From Pythium myriotylum (taxonomy: Eukaryota; Oomycota; Peronosporomycetes; Pythiales; Pythiaceae): a DNA stretch of 64,000 nt. Both the position numbers and the translations under genes were made by a program. Location of the stretch: assembly GCA_023091665.1 (NCBI GenBank), contig JALJCQ010000039.1:244716-308715 (forward strand). The letters are read 5' to 3'. Below, one piece after another: positions 42,235-52,500 of this stretch (the stretch's first letter is position 1; every line of letters begins with the position of its first letter). The notes under the pieces are model-generated. The model was not told the origin of the DNA and did no database searches. It was given only the letters and a program-made list of their open reading frames with translations.

Positions 42235-42652
42235 TTTAACAAGGTGAGAGCAGAGGCTTGAGTGTTACTTGGGTGTTACAGAGCACAATGGAAAGTGAGT
42301 TCATTTACGCAGCGAGTCCTAACACATGCATCTCCTACAGGGTCCTAGTTCGAGGCTGCCTTCTCTACATCTAGCCCTTCCTTCATACAATGGTCGACGC
42401 AGACTGATCAGACTTATCGGACAACAACAGGAACGGAACGGTGGTGAGTCCAATGAGTCCAATGAGTCCGATGAGTCCAACTTGATGTTGAACTTGGGGC
42501 GTGCTGTCGCATCCCCAACACCGCCACTGCCAACTGACCCACCAGGCCAAGTTGCAGTTTGACTACCAGATCTGACTGCCAGATCTTCACCAACACTCTT
42601 GACTCACCAAGTTGACAGCACTACCGTGCATAACTGATTAGAGGTCGTTACA
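42235..42652 (-). repeat. 3' LTR of the younger copia
   Basis: 418 bp, identical base for base (by eye) to 46895-47312. Minus-strand ends are TGTAACGACC and CCTTGTTAAA. It contains a short 9-bp tandem repeat (AGTCCAATG-like, 42448-42480). A polypurine tract, GTTGAGGGGGAG on the minus strand, abuts its start. Confidence 0.93.
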
Positions 42653-43735
42653 CTCCCCCTCAACTTGGCAGTCGACGAGTCCGATTGCAGCACGCATTTC
42701 GACAAGGCGTGGTGTTGGTATTTGCTTGGTCAAGCCGTCTGCAAGTTGAGACTTGGATGGTACGTGCTTGATGTTGATCTCATTGCTCTCGACATGGTCG
42801 CGCACGAAGTGGGCACGCAGGTCAATGTGCTTGGCTCTTGGCGTGTACCCGTGGTTAGTTGCCATACTAATCGCAGACATGTTGTCCATGTAGATGGTGG
42901 ACGCACTCGACACATCCACACCCATTTCAGCCAACAGGTAGCGCAACCAAAGCACCTCTTGGACAGCAAGAGCGAGTGCCATGTACTCCGCCTCAGCGAA
43001 CGATAAAGCAACGGTAGACTGACGCTTGCTCTTGTAGATGACCGGGCCGCCAGTCATCTTCACCATCACACCGGACGTCGAGCGACGTGTCTCCTTGTCA
43101 CCACCCCAGTTGGCATCACTGTACGTGGCGATACTGTTGTCGCTGGCCGTGTATCGAATACTTATCGTCACTGTACCCTTTAGATAGCGTAGCACGCGAA
43201 TCGCAGCGTTCCAGTGCAGCTCGCTTGGATTCTCGAGGTACTGAGAGAGTATAGAGAGGGCAACGCTGATGTCGGGGCGAGTAGCATTCGCCACGTACAG
43301 CATCGAAAGTTCGCGGTACTTAGTCTTGTCCATGAATGGAGCGTCATCGTCTGCAGGACTGAGATCTTGGCCACTCACCATTGGGTTACGTACAGCTGGA
43401 GCCGATTCTTGACCGAACTTCTTCAACATCTTTGTAATAAACTGGGTTTGTTTTACCGTCATCTCACCACGTTCACGATTATACAGCAACTCCATCCCGA
43501 GTACAAAACGCGCATCACCGAGTGACTTGACACTGAAGTGCGACGCAAGACCTTTGTGTACATATTCGGCTTGGTTTTTAGACTTGCATCCAACGAGAAG
43601 GTCATCGACGTAGAGTACAACAAACACCGTTTCATCGCCGTCATTGCGAACGAAGAGACATGGGTTCGCACGACATTGCTCGAACCCAAGCTCTTGGAAG
43701 ACACCTCGAATAGTACGATACCACACTGCTGCAGC
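42638..43735 (-). pseudogene. Younger copia: reverse transcriptase (C-part) and RNase H
   Basis: Continues in the same frame after the TAA at 43736. It carries VWYRTIRGVFQELGFEQC, the catalytic LYVDDLLVGC and RNase H with YSDANWGGDKETRRSTSG, KSKRQSTVALSFAEAEYMAL and the final LADGLTKQIPTPRLVEM. It ends inside the 3' LTR, as is usual for copia elements. Only the upstream nonsense codon separates it from the N-terminal part of the enzyme. Confidence 0.88.
42653..42664 (-). promoter_or_regulatory. Polypurine tract of the younger copia
   Basis: Minus-strand GTTGAGGGGGAG immediately before TGTAACGACC. The same 12-mer precedes the older element's 3' LTR (48959-48970). Confidence 0.8.
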
Positions 43736-45643
43736 TTACTTCAAGCCATAAAGGCTTCGACGCAGTTTGCACACCACATCAGACTCCACCTTCAATCCTT
43801 CTGGTGGGTTCATGTACACGGTCTCTTCCAGATCACCATTCAGAAATGCAGTCTCAATATCGTACTGGCGAATCATCAGTCGTCGCGAGCAACACAAAGC
43901 GAGGAACACTCGGATAGTGTTCATACTCGCAACCGGCGAATAAGTGTTGGTGTAATCAACACCATGTGTCTGTAGAAAACCTCGAGCAACCAAACGAGCC
44001 TTGTACCGTTTCACGATGCCGTTCTCGTCATACTTCTTTGCAAACACCCACTTGCAACTGATCACTTTGCGGCCTGGTGGTCGAGTCACTAAATCCCACG
44101 TGTGATTGCTCACATGAGAACGGATCTCTGCTCGAATGGCTTCCTTCCATTGAAGCGCATCAGGTCCACTCACTGCTTCCGCGAAAGACGTTGGCAGCTC
44201 AGACGCAGCCAACGCAATCTCATACTCATCGAGTCGTTGGCGTTTGTTTTGGTGCTCTGGTGCATCAATATGTTGGTCACTTGGAGTCTCGACTTCATTG
44301 CCGTTCGTGATCATGCGTGGTTGCTCGAACGCGAGCTGGCGTGGGCGAATTGGACCACCACCACTGAACACCAAACGATCGCTGGGACCAACACCACTAT
44401 CACTGAGCACCAAACGATCACTGGCGGATCTTGGGTTTTGACTTTGTCGCACGATGACTGAGGTCCCTGTCGCGAAGCGAGGCACTTGTAACGCAGTGCG
44501 AACCAGTGGTCGTGCGAGATCGGTAGGTACGGGACTCATTGGAACGTCATCGACGGTACTGGTGCCGTGCTGGACTAACTGTCTGTTGGTGACGCTACCC
44601 ATTCTCCCCCTGTCCAGTGCAGCACCAGACGCATCAGGTTCCGCCGGTGGAGGTGACAAATCCTCTATCTCAATGTCGATCATGGAATCAGCGACAGTGT
44701 TGTTATCGGTGGGAGCCGGAGGAGGAGTCGGCGTGTTCACTGGGGTAACAAAGTCGTCAAACACCGTTGTCGCTGGCGTACTGACATCTTCAATCTCGTG
44801 GTACGACACAGGAGGACGCTCATCCAGCATGATCGACCGAGACGTCACCACACGCTGATCTTCGTAGTCCCAGACACGGTAGCCCTTCGAACCGTCAGCA
44901 TAGCCGAGAAACAAGCATCGATGAGCACGTGGCTCCAGCTTTGACGTTGGCTTGTCGACATGAACAAAGCCACGAGAACCAAAGACACGGAGTTCATCCA
45001 GCGATTGACGCTGACCGGTCAGTACTTCGAGGGGGCTCTTGTCAGGACGTGCAGTGTTCGGAATACGGTTGACGATGTGGATAGCCGTTCTAAACGCTTC
45101 AGCCCACCAGATACGATCTACTTGCATGTAGTGGAGCATTGAGCGGGCCATATCCGTAAGTGTTCGATTCATGCGCTCGGCTAAACCGTTTTGTTGTGGG
45201 GAGTAGGGGGCACTAGTCTGTCGGATGATCCCCTTCGATGCACATAACTTCCCGAATCGCTTGGACACGTACTCGCCACCGTTATCGCTACGAAGGCACT
45301 TCACCTTGCCACCGTACTGCAACTCGGCTTGAGCGCAGAAGGCTTTGAAGCAGTCAAACACTTGGGACTTCTGCTTGACGAAGTACACCGACACCACACG
45401 AGTAAAGTCGTCCACGAAGGACACGATGTATGCAGCGCCACCTTTTGACTTTGGCTTGATCGGGCCCATGACATCCGAGTGAACGAGCTCGAACGGTTGG
45501 CTCGTCTTGACTACACTGCCAGAGTGATGAGCAAAGTAATTAGTGACCATCTTTCCTTGCGCACACCCACCACAGAGACCACGATCCGTGTTGTCAAACT
45601 CGAATGTTGGAACACCATCACACACATTTCCAACCATCTTCAT
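43736..45643 (-). pseudogene. Younger copia: integrase and reverse transcriptase (N-part)
   Basis: Begins MKMVGNVCDGVPTFEF, the continuation of the gag-pre-integrase domain (CGGCAQGK zinc ligands). The integrase core has HSDVMGPIKPKSKGG, FVDDFTRVVSVYFVKQK, SDNGGEYVS and SPQQNGLAERMNRTL, so the D,D35E residues are present. RTIHIVNRIPNT-type and GYADGSKGYRVWD segments follow, then the reverse transcriptase start PPGRKVISCKWVFAKKYDENG and FLNGDLEETVYMNPPEG. It stops at TAA right after RRSLYGLK, where family members have GLKQA. It is shifted by one base relative to the preceding frame. Confidence 0.88.
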
Positions 45644-46209
45644 TTGGCATCTGACACATGGCCAAGACGTGCATGAATCACTTGGTACGACACCTGACTC
45701 GGGACGTTGCCCATCGCAGCATTCGCTTCTCCTCCATTACGGTACACAACTTCGCAAGCGTACATCTTCCCCACACATGGGATATTGACCACCACATTCC
45801 CATTCAGTGTCACCATGGCACCGCTCTTCTCGAATTCCACAGCAAAGTTCTTTGATATCAGAGCCGGTACAGAGAGGAGTTTTCGGTCCAGACTTGGCAC
45901 GTGAAGAACATCAGTCAGCTTCACTTTCACTCCGCCCTCAAATAGGACGCTCACAATACCCCTTCCAACAACAGGAACGCGGTGTCCACTGGCGACAATG
46001 ATCTCCAGAGGGTGCGATAAACTCTGATACTCAGAAAAATCGTCTCGGTCGCTCGTCATGTGGGAACTCGCACCACTATCCAACAGCCAAGTCGCAGAGC
46101 GGTGGGTTGGGTTCCACGACGCCGAGAATGCAAACTCGCCGTTACCACCCTTGTTGCCACCGTTGCCGCCCTTCTTCCGCTGGGGACACTCGGCTTGCTT
46201 GTGGCCAGG
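45640..46209 (-). pseudogene. Younger copia: zinc-knuckle remainder, protease and pre-integrase
   Basis: Same frame as gag but beyond its TAG stop. It reads PGHKQAECPQRKKGG, then protease WLLDSGASSHMTSDRDDF with an intact DSGAS active site, then IHARLGHVSDAK. The frame ends at TGA because one A is missing in the run before ATGAAGATGG; the integrase resumes one frame over. Confidence 0.83.
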
Positions 46210-46890
46210 CTATTGACACTGAAAGCATCGACCCCTGAATCCTTTCTTGTTACCACCAGAGTTACCACCACCGCGACCACCACGAGCACCACGCTTCATT
46301 GTCGTCACCTTGAATGCCTGTTCCTTCACGTCTCGTGTCTGAATCGTGTCATGCTCGCGTCGCAGCATCTCCTTCGCATCCAACAGGCTCACAGAGTCAT
46401 GTGCCTCGATCAACCGCACCATCACGTCGTACTCACTTGGCACGCTGCCGAGGAGGATCACCAACTTCTCTTCTTCAGACACTTGTTCACCGACAGCGGC
46501 TAACTTGGCACAGAGTTCATCAAACTGGACAAGGTGGTCCATGAGATTGCCGCCACTGGCCAGGTTAAACTCGTGGAGTTGTTTGCGCAACTGAACACGG
46601 TTATGGAGGGTTTGCTTCATGAAGAAGGCGCGAAGAATGTGCCAAGCCTCATAAGCGGTCTTGCATTCGCGCGCCATCATCTGGTACGTCGGACTGAGCA
46701 TCTTCGCAACCACAGCCAACGCCTTGAAGTCATTGACTTTCCACTCGGGCGCGGCACTTGCTGTAACTTCTGGCTTGACTTCAAGGTGGCCGAGCAGGTC
46801 CTTCCTGGCCAACGCCATGCGGGCGTTGAACTCCCACAGGAAGTAACTGTCGTCCTTCAGGATCTCGTTCGGGTTAGCTGTTGGGCTCAT
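46210..46890 (-). CDS. Younger copia: gag, ending at an amber codon in the zinc knuckle
   Basis: Starts MSPTANPNEILKDDSYFLWE at the ATG inside the primer-binding site; the frame further upstream opens only with TTG. The UBN2-type gag core includes KMLSPTYQMMARECKTAYEA and VILLGSVPSEYDVMVRLIEA. The end is RGRCFQCQ and then TAG, so the CCHC knuckle is cut after its second Cys. Downstream sequence is in the same frame. This is either an inactivating mutation or a read-through stop of gag-pol type. Confidence 0.82.
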   Translation of the reverse strand: MSPTANPNEILKDDSYFLWEFNARMALARKDLLGHLEVKPEVTASAAPEWKVNDFKALAVVAKMLSPTYQMMARECKTAYEAWHILRAFFMKQTLHNRVQLRKQLHEFNLASGGNLMDHLVQFDELCAKLAAVGEQVSEEEKLVILLGSVPSEYDVMVRLIEAHDSVSLLDAKEMLRREHDTIQTRDVKEQAFKVTTMKRGARGGRGGGNSGGNKKGFRGRCFQCQ

Positions 46891-46894
46891 AACC
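46882..46894 (-). promoter_or_regulatory. Primer-binding site of the younger copia
   Basis: Minus-strand GGTTATGAGCCCA directly after the 5' LTR. Same 13-mer as in the older element, complementary to the initiator tRNA-Met anticodon arm. Confidence 0.65.
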
Positions 46895-47312
46895 TTTAAC
46901 AAGGTGAGAGCAGAGGCTTGAGTGTTACTTGGGTGTTACAGAGCACAATGGAAAGTGAGTTCATTTACGCAGCGAGTCCTAACACATGCATCTCCTACAG
47001 GGTCCTAGTTCGAGGCTGCCTTCTCTACATCTAGCCCTTCCTTCATACAATGGTCGACGCAGACTGATCAGACTTATCGGACAACAACAGGAACGGAACG
47101 GTGGTGAGTCCAATGAGTCCAATGAGTCCGATGAGTCCAACTTGATGTTGAACTTGGGGCGTGCTGTCGCATCCCCAACACCGCCACTGCCAACTGACCC
47201 ACCAGGCCAAGTTGCAGTTTGACTACCAGATCTGACTGCCAGATCTTCACCAACACTCTTGACTCACCAAGTTGACAGCACTACCGTGCATAACTGATTA
47301 GAGGTCGTTACA
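46895..47312 (-). repeat. 5' LTR of the younger copia
   Basis: 418 bp, identical by eye to 42235-42652. Confidence 0.93.
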
Positions 47313-47560
47313 TTCTCAACCACATCACAAACACGGTTCGACCAGATGCCAGCCTGTTGGAAATCGTCGATGATGTTCGTCCAGTTCTTGACTATCTTCG
47401 TGTGTTTGGTTCTCGAGGTTTCTATCACATCGACGACAGCAAGCGAAAGAAACTCGACGCCAAGGCGCACCCTTGTATGTTCATTGGTTACTCGGATACG
47501 TCCAAGGCGTACCTCGTGTGGGATCTGGAAGGTAAGCGTGTCGTTGTAATGATCAAGTTC
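47313..47560 (+). pseudogene. Older copia: integrase C-part
   Basis: Resumes after the younger element: NHITNTVRPDASLLEIVDDV, DYLRVFGSRGFYHIDDSKRK, then AHPCMFIGYSDTSKAYLVWD. These are the conserved C-terminal integrase blocks of copia. Homology is lost after KRVVVMIKFS, where a foreign segment begins. Confidence 0.82.
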
Positions 47561-47574
47561 TCACACGTCGCAGA

Positions 47575-48388
47575 TCCTGCATGCAGCAGCACGGACCTGC
47601 ACCAACTCGCATTCAGCTACAACGACGGCCCCGCGTCCTGCATTTCCATGCAGCCCGTGCATTCACACTCTCGCTTCATCTTTGTCTCCAAGGGCGTGTT
47701 CCCTTGAGCCGCCTCCAAGAGCGTACTCCTCTGAGCCGCCAAGTTCACATGCATGTCAGTTTCTAGGGCCGTCAATACATTCACTTTTCGATTCACCTTC
47801 GATCCCCAACATTATATCTGGTAGCACTTGTTGGTCCTCAAGCTCCACCTCCCCATCTCGTCTCACCTCTCGTCTCTCGTCTCCCGTTCCTCGCCAGCCG
47901 CTCTCGTCCATCCCGTCCCGTCTCTCGTCCCGTCCCGTTTTCGTACCCCGGCTGTACCCTCCGTGTACCCTGTACCAAGTTGGTGGTACCCTCTGAACAC
48001 CGAATCGGATCTTCAACATGGACACCGTCAACGGGCCAGCCGATGCCAACCAAGTACTACAAGGCTTCGCGGATGTGCTGGGCCAGATGATGGAGTCACT
48101 GACACAGCAGAACAGTGCGGTGCTCGTTGCGGCCCTCGAGGAGCTACGACAAGCTCAAGCTGCTCGTCAGGTTGCGGCTGCTGATGTGCCCCGAGAGGCC
48201 AAAGTAGAAGGTCTGGCGATGCCCCCCTATCATGGTCGCCCCGATGAGAGCGTGGAGGAATTTTTCTTTCGCGCACGACTATTCATGGAAGGCAAGAACA
48301 TCGACTACACGGCCGTGGCAAACCAGACCCGACTCGTCGCTATGCTAGCGTCGAATCTAAAGGACGGCGGTCGCTTGATTGTCCGCGC
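47575..48388 (+). mobile_element. 5' fragment of a different retroelement (leader/LTR plus gag N-part) inside the older copia
   Basis: 48018 starts MDTVNGPADANQVLQGFADV and runs through MPPYHGRPDESVEEFFFRAR, the pattern of Ty3-type retrotransposon gag (Retrotrans_gag). The frame is cut at about 48388, where copia RNase H resumes. The preceding 440 bases are pyrimidine-rich, with repeated CGTCCCGT and TGTACCCT, and may be leader or LTR. It occupies the place of the copia reverse transcriptase. Confidence 0.62.
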
Positions 48389-48982
48389 GCGATGCATCTA
48401 CGCGCAGCCAAGCGCATCTTGTGCTACCTGAAGGGTACACAAAACCACGGCATCAGATACACAAGATCGACGGACAACTCGATGGTGTTGCGCTCGTACT
48501 GTGATGCCAACTGGGGCGGCGACAAAGCGACTCGTCGTTCGACCTCTGGTGTGCTGGTGTTGCTCGGCGGTGGCCCCATTATCTACAAGAGCAAACGTCA
48601 GTCGACCGTCGCGCTTTTGTCCGCAGAAGCACAGTACATGGCACTCGCCTTGGCGACTCAAGAGGTTGTGTGGCTTCGTTTCTTGCTTGCGGAGATCGGT
48701 CTAAACGCGCGCGGCCCGTCGACGATTCTACTTGACAACAAGTTGGCGATCAGCATGGCGACAAACCAAGGATACACGCCGCGCGCCAAGTATATCGACT
48801 TGCGCGCGCACTTCGTCCGTGACCAAGTCGAGCAAGGCGCCATTGCCCTCAGGCACGTACCAACCGAGGACCAGCTTGCGGACTACTTGACGAAGCCCGT
48901 ACCGACGCCGAGACTGGTTGCTCTTCGTGAAGCGAGCGGCGTTCTCGAATCTGCGCCAGTTGAGGGGGAGTGTCGTGAGTGA
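48386..48982 (+). pseudogene. Older copia: RNase H domain
   Basis: Reads MHLRAAKRILCYLKGTQNHG, YCDANWGGDKATRRSTSGVL, KSKRQSTVALLSAEAQYMAL, GYTPRAKYIDLRAHFVRDQV and DYLTKPVPTPRLVALREASG. These are the conserved copia RNase H blocks; the domain is intact, but its reverse transcriptase is gone. It ends with TGA at 48980-48982, inside the start of the 3' LTR. Confidence 0.85.
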
Positions 48983-49301
48983 TTACGCCAGTGTTACATT
49001 GGTGTGGCACTGTGTGGTGCGTCAACTGGCTACTCGAGTCAGAATGTTGGTCGTGTTCTGGAAACGTCGATTCAGACGGCAACCTGACCGAGTTGCCGTG
49101 GGTAACGTGTGCACGAGGAGTGTGGCAAGCTTCTAGACACGTTCTAGAAGCTGCCTTTGCATACAAATTGCATATGAGTGAGGAATGAAACAGAAACAGA
49201 GAGAGAGCAGCGGTAGTGTGTTAAAAGGCCTTTGGCCTGGTAAACTTACTTTTCAGATTGCGCTGCAACCAACAAGATCAACCCGACAGGCCCTCGTTAG
49301 A
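48971..49301 (+). repeat. 3' LTR of the older copia
   Basis: Begins TGTCGTGAGTGATTACG after the polypurine tract GTTGAGGGGGAG (48959-48970). It aligns with 40028-40362 with many mismatches and indels. The right end near CCCTCGTTAGA is approximate. Confidence 0.65.
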
Positions 49302-49595
49302 TCCATTGCGCCAAGCGCGCATCGAAAAGGGCTCATCACGCACCTAAAAACAAAAACCCCAACCCTAACTACACGACGCACACTAACAACACAACGAAAC
49401 ACCACCACATCCACAACAAATCCACCACCACAACAACCACGACTACACAACACCCAAACCACTACCCCCGCTACATACCCCACAGACTCTTTGCCTTTCT
49501 TTGGCTTTTGCGTTCGGTATAGGGTTCCGTTTCGGCCTGGATGGTTTCGGTAGGACAGACTGCTCCGAGGTCTTGTCTCCGTACCCTCTTTACTC
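49302..49595. other. A/C-rich spacer before the satellite
   Basis: Rich in ACAACC, CCACAAC and AACCC-type runs; one AACCCTAAC near 49365. Nearer the satellite the minus-strand frame continues the satellite protein pattern (LFTALGLRVKRVRRQDLGA). This may be what remains of the 3' end of the retroelement from which the satellite arose. Confidence 0.45.
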
Positions 49596-52500
49596 GTAGC
49601 CCGAGGGCAGTGAACAATTGACGCAGTCGGACCCAGAGGGTCTGTGCAGCTGAGCATTCCCAGACGATGTGGTACACCGATCCGCCGCCAGCCCGTAGTT
49701 CCCAAACCTTGGATGGTACTCGCGGCAGTCCCAGGCTGAAGACCGCAGCGAGGAAGTCGGTTCGTGAGGTCGCGTCCATCGTCTGCCATAGCCCGAAGGC
49801 ACTGAACAATTGACGCAGTCGGACCCAGAGGGTCTGTGCAGCTGAGCATTCCCAGACGATGTGGTACACCGATCCGCCGCCAGCCCGTAGTTCCCAAACC
49901 TTGGATGGTACTCGCGGCAGTCCCAGGCTGAAGACCGCAGCGAGGAAGTCGGTTCGTGAGGTCGCGTCCATCGTCTGCCATAGCCCGAAGGCACTGAACA
50001 ATTGACGCAGTCGGACCCAGAGGGTCTGTGCAGCTGAGCATTCCCAGACGATGTGGTACACCGATCCGCCGCCAGCCCGTAGTTCCCAAACCTTGGATGG
50101 TACTCGCGGCAGTCCCAGGCTGAAGACCGCAGCGAGGAAGTCGGTTCGTGAGGTCGCGTCCATCGTCTGCCATAGCCCGAAGGCACTGAACAATTGACGC
50201 AGTCGGACCCAGAGGGTCTGTGCAGCTGAGCATTCCCAGACGATGTGGTACACCGATCCGCCGCCAGCCCGTAGTTCCCAAACCTTGGATGGTACTCGCG
50301 GCAGTCCCAGGCTGAAGACCGCAGCGAGGAAGTCGGTTCGTGAGGTCGCGTCCATCGTCTGCCATAGCCCGAAGGCACTGAACAATTGACGCAGTCGGAC
50401 CCAGAGGGTCTGTGCAGCTGAGCATTCCCAGACGATGTGGTACACCGATCCGCCGCCAGCCCGTAGTTCCCAAACCTTGGATGGTACTCGCGGCAGTCCC
50501 AGGCTGAAGACCGCAGCGAGGAAGTCGGTTCGTGAGGTCGCGTCCATCGTCTGCCATAGCCCGAAGGCACTGAACAATTGACGCAGTCGGACCCAGAGGG
50601 TCTGTGCAGCTGAGCATTCCCAGACGATGTGGTACACCGATCCGCCGCCAGCCCGTAGTTCCCAAACCTTGGATGGTACTCGCGGCAGTCCCAGGCTGAA
50701 GACCGCAGCGAGGAAGTCGGTTCGTGAGGTCGCGTCCATCGTCTGCCATAGCCCGAAGGCACTGAACAATTGACGCAGTCGGACCCAGAGGGTCTGTGCA
50801 GCTGAGCATTCCCAGACGATGTGGTACACCGATCCGCCGCCAGCCCGTAGTTCCCAAACCTTGGATGGTACTCGCGGCAGTCCCAGGCTGAAGACCGCAG
50901 CGAGGAAGTCGGTTCGTGAGGTCGCGTCCATCGTCTGCCATAGCCCGAAGGCACTGAACAATTGACGCAGTCGGACCCAGAGGGTCTGTGCAGCTGAGCA
51001 TTCCCAGACGATGTGGTACACCGATCCGCCGCCAGCCCGTAGTTCCCAAACCTTGGATGGTACTCGCGGCAGTCCCAGGCTGAAGACCGCAGCGAGGAAG
51101 TCGGTTCGTGAGGTCGCGTCCATCGTCTGCCATAGCCCGAAGGCACTGAACAATTGACGCAGTCGGACCCAGAGGGTCTGTGCAGCTGAGCATTCCCAGA
51201 CGATGTGGTACACCGATCCGCCGCCAGCCCGTAGTTCCCAAACCTTGGATGGTACTCGCGGCAGTCCCAGGCTGAAGACCGCAGCGAGGAAGTCGGTTCG
51301 TGAGGTCGCGTCCATCGTCTGCCATAGCCCGAAGGCACTGAACAATTGACGCAGTCGGACCCAGAGGGTCTGTGCAGCTGAGCATTCCCAGACGATGTGG
51401 TACACCGATCCGCCGCCAGCCCGTAGTTCCCAAACCTTGGATGGTACTCGCGGCAGTCCCAGGCTGAAGACCGCAGCGAGGAAGTCGGTTCGTGAGGTCG
51501 CGTCCATCGTCTGCCATAGCCCGAAGGCACTGAACAATTGACGCAGTCGGACCCAGAGGGTCTGTGCAGCTGAGCATTCCCAGACGATGTGGTACACCGA
51601 TCCGCCGCCAGCCCGTAGTTCCCAAACCTTGGATGGTACTCGCGGCAGTCCCAGGCTGAAGACCGCAGCGAGGAAGTCGGTTCGTGAGGTCGCGTCCATC
51701 GTCTGCCATAGCCCGAAGGCACTGAACAATTGACGCAGTCGGACCCAGAGGGTCTGTGCAGCTGAGCATTCCCAGACGATGTGGTACACCGATCCGCCGC
51801 CAGCCCGTAGTTCCCAAACCTTGGATGGTACTCGCGGCAGTCCCAGGCTGAAGACCGCAGCGAGGAAGTCGGTTCGTGAGGTCGCGTCCATCGTCTGCCA
51901 TAGCCCGAAGGCACTGAACAATTGACGCAGTCGGACCCAGAGGGTCTGTGCAGCTGAGCATTCCCAGACGATGTGGTACACCGATCCGCCGCCAGCCCGT
52001 AGTTCCCAAACCTTGGATGGTACTCGCGGCAGTCCCAGGCTGAAGACCGCAGCGAGGAAGTCGGTTCGTGAGGTCGCGTCCATCGTCTGCCATAGCCCGA
52101 AGGCACTGAACAATTGACGCAGTCGGACCCAGAGGGTCTGTGCAGCTGAGCATTCCCAGACGATGTGGTACACCGATCCGCCGCCAGCCCGTAGTTCCCA
52201 AACCTTGGATGGTACTCGCGGCAGTCCCAGGCTGAAGACCGCAGCGAGGAAGTCGGTTCGTGAGGTCGCGTCCATCGTCTGCCATAGCCCGAAGGCACTG
52301 AACAATTGACGCAGTCGGACCCAGAGGGTCTGTGCAGCTGAGCATTCCCAGACGATGTGGTACACCGATCCGCCGCCAGCCCGTAGTTCCCAAACCTTGG
52401 ATGGTACTCGCGGCAGTCCCAGGCTGAAGACCGCAGCGAGGAAGTCGGTTCGTGAGGTCGCGTCCATCGTCTGCCATAGCCCGAAGGCACTGAACAATTG

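Larger units (their letters stand above)
42235..47312 (-). mobile_element. Younger full-length Ty1/copia retrotransposon nested in the older one
   Basis: 5,078 bp on the minus strand with two identical 418-bp LTRs, TTCTC target duplication, primer site, gag, protease, integrase, reverse transcriptase and RNase H in copia order, and a polypurine tract. Coding capacity is interrupted by TAG in the zinc knuckle, a one-base deletion before integrase and TAA in reverse transcriptase. Confidence 0.93.
40028..49301 (+). mobile_element. Older, decayed Ty1/copia retrotransposon, interrupted by two other retroelements
   Basis: Plus-strand order: diverged 5' LTR, primer site, gag, zinc knuckle, protease, integrase N-part (to 42229), a complete younger copia (42235-47312), integrase C-part (47313-47560), a foreign gag-bearing segment (about 47575-48388), RNase H (48386-48982), polypurine tract (48959-48970) and 3' LTR. 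The reverse transcriptase is missing. No matching target duplication is visible at the ends (CACCA against TCCAT). Confidence 0.85.

Noticed and set aside
49360..49375. Telomeric repeat next to the satellite
   Set aside because: Only one AACCCTAAC-like match, no tandem array; the spacer is generally A/C-rich.
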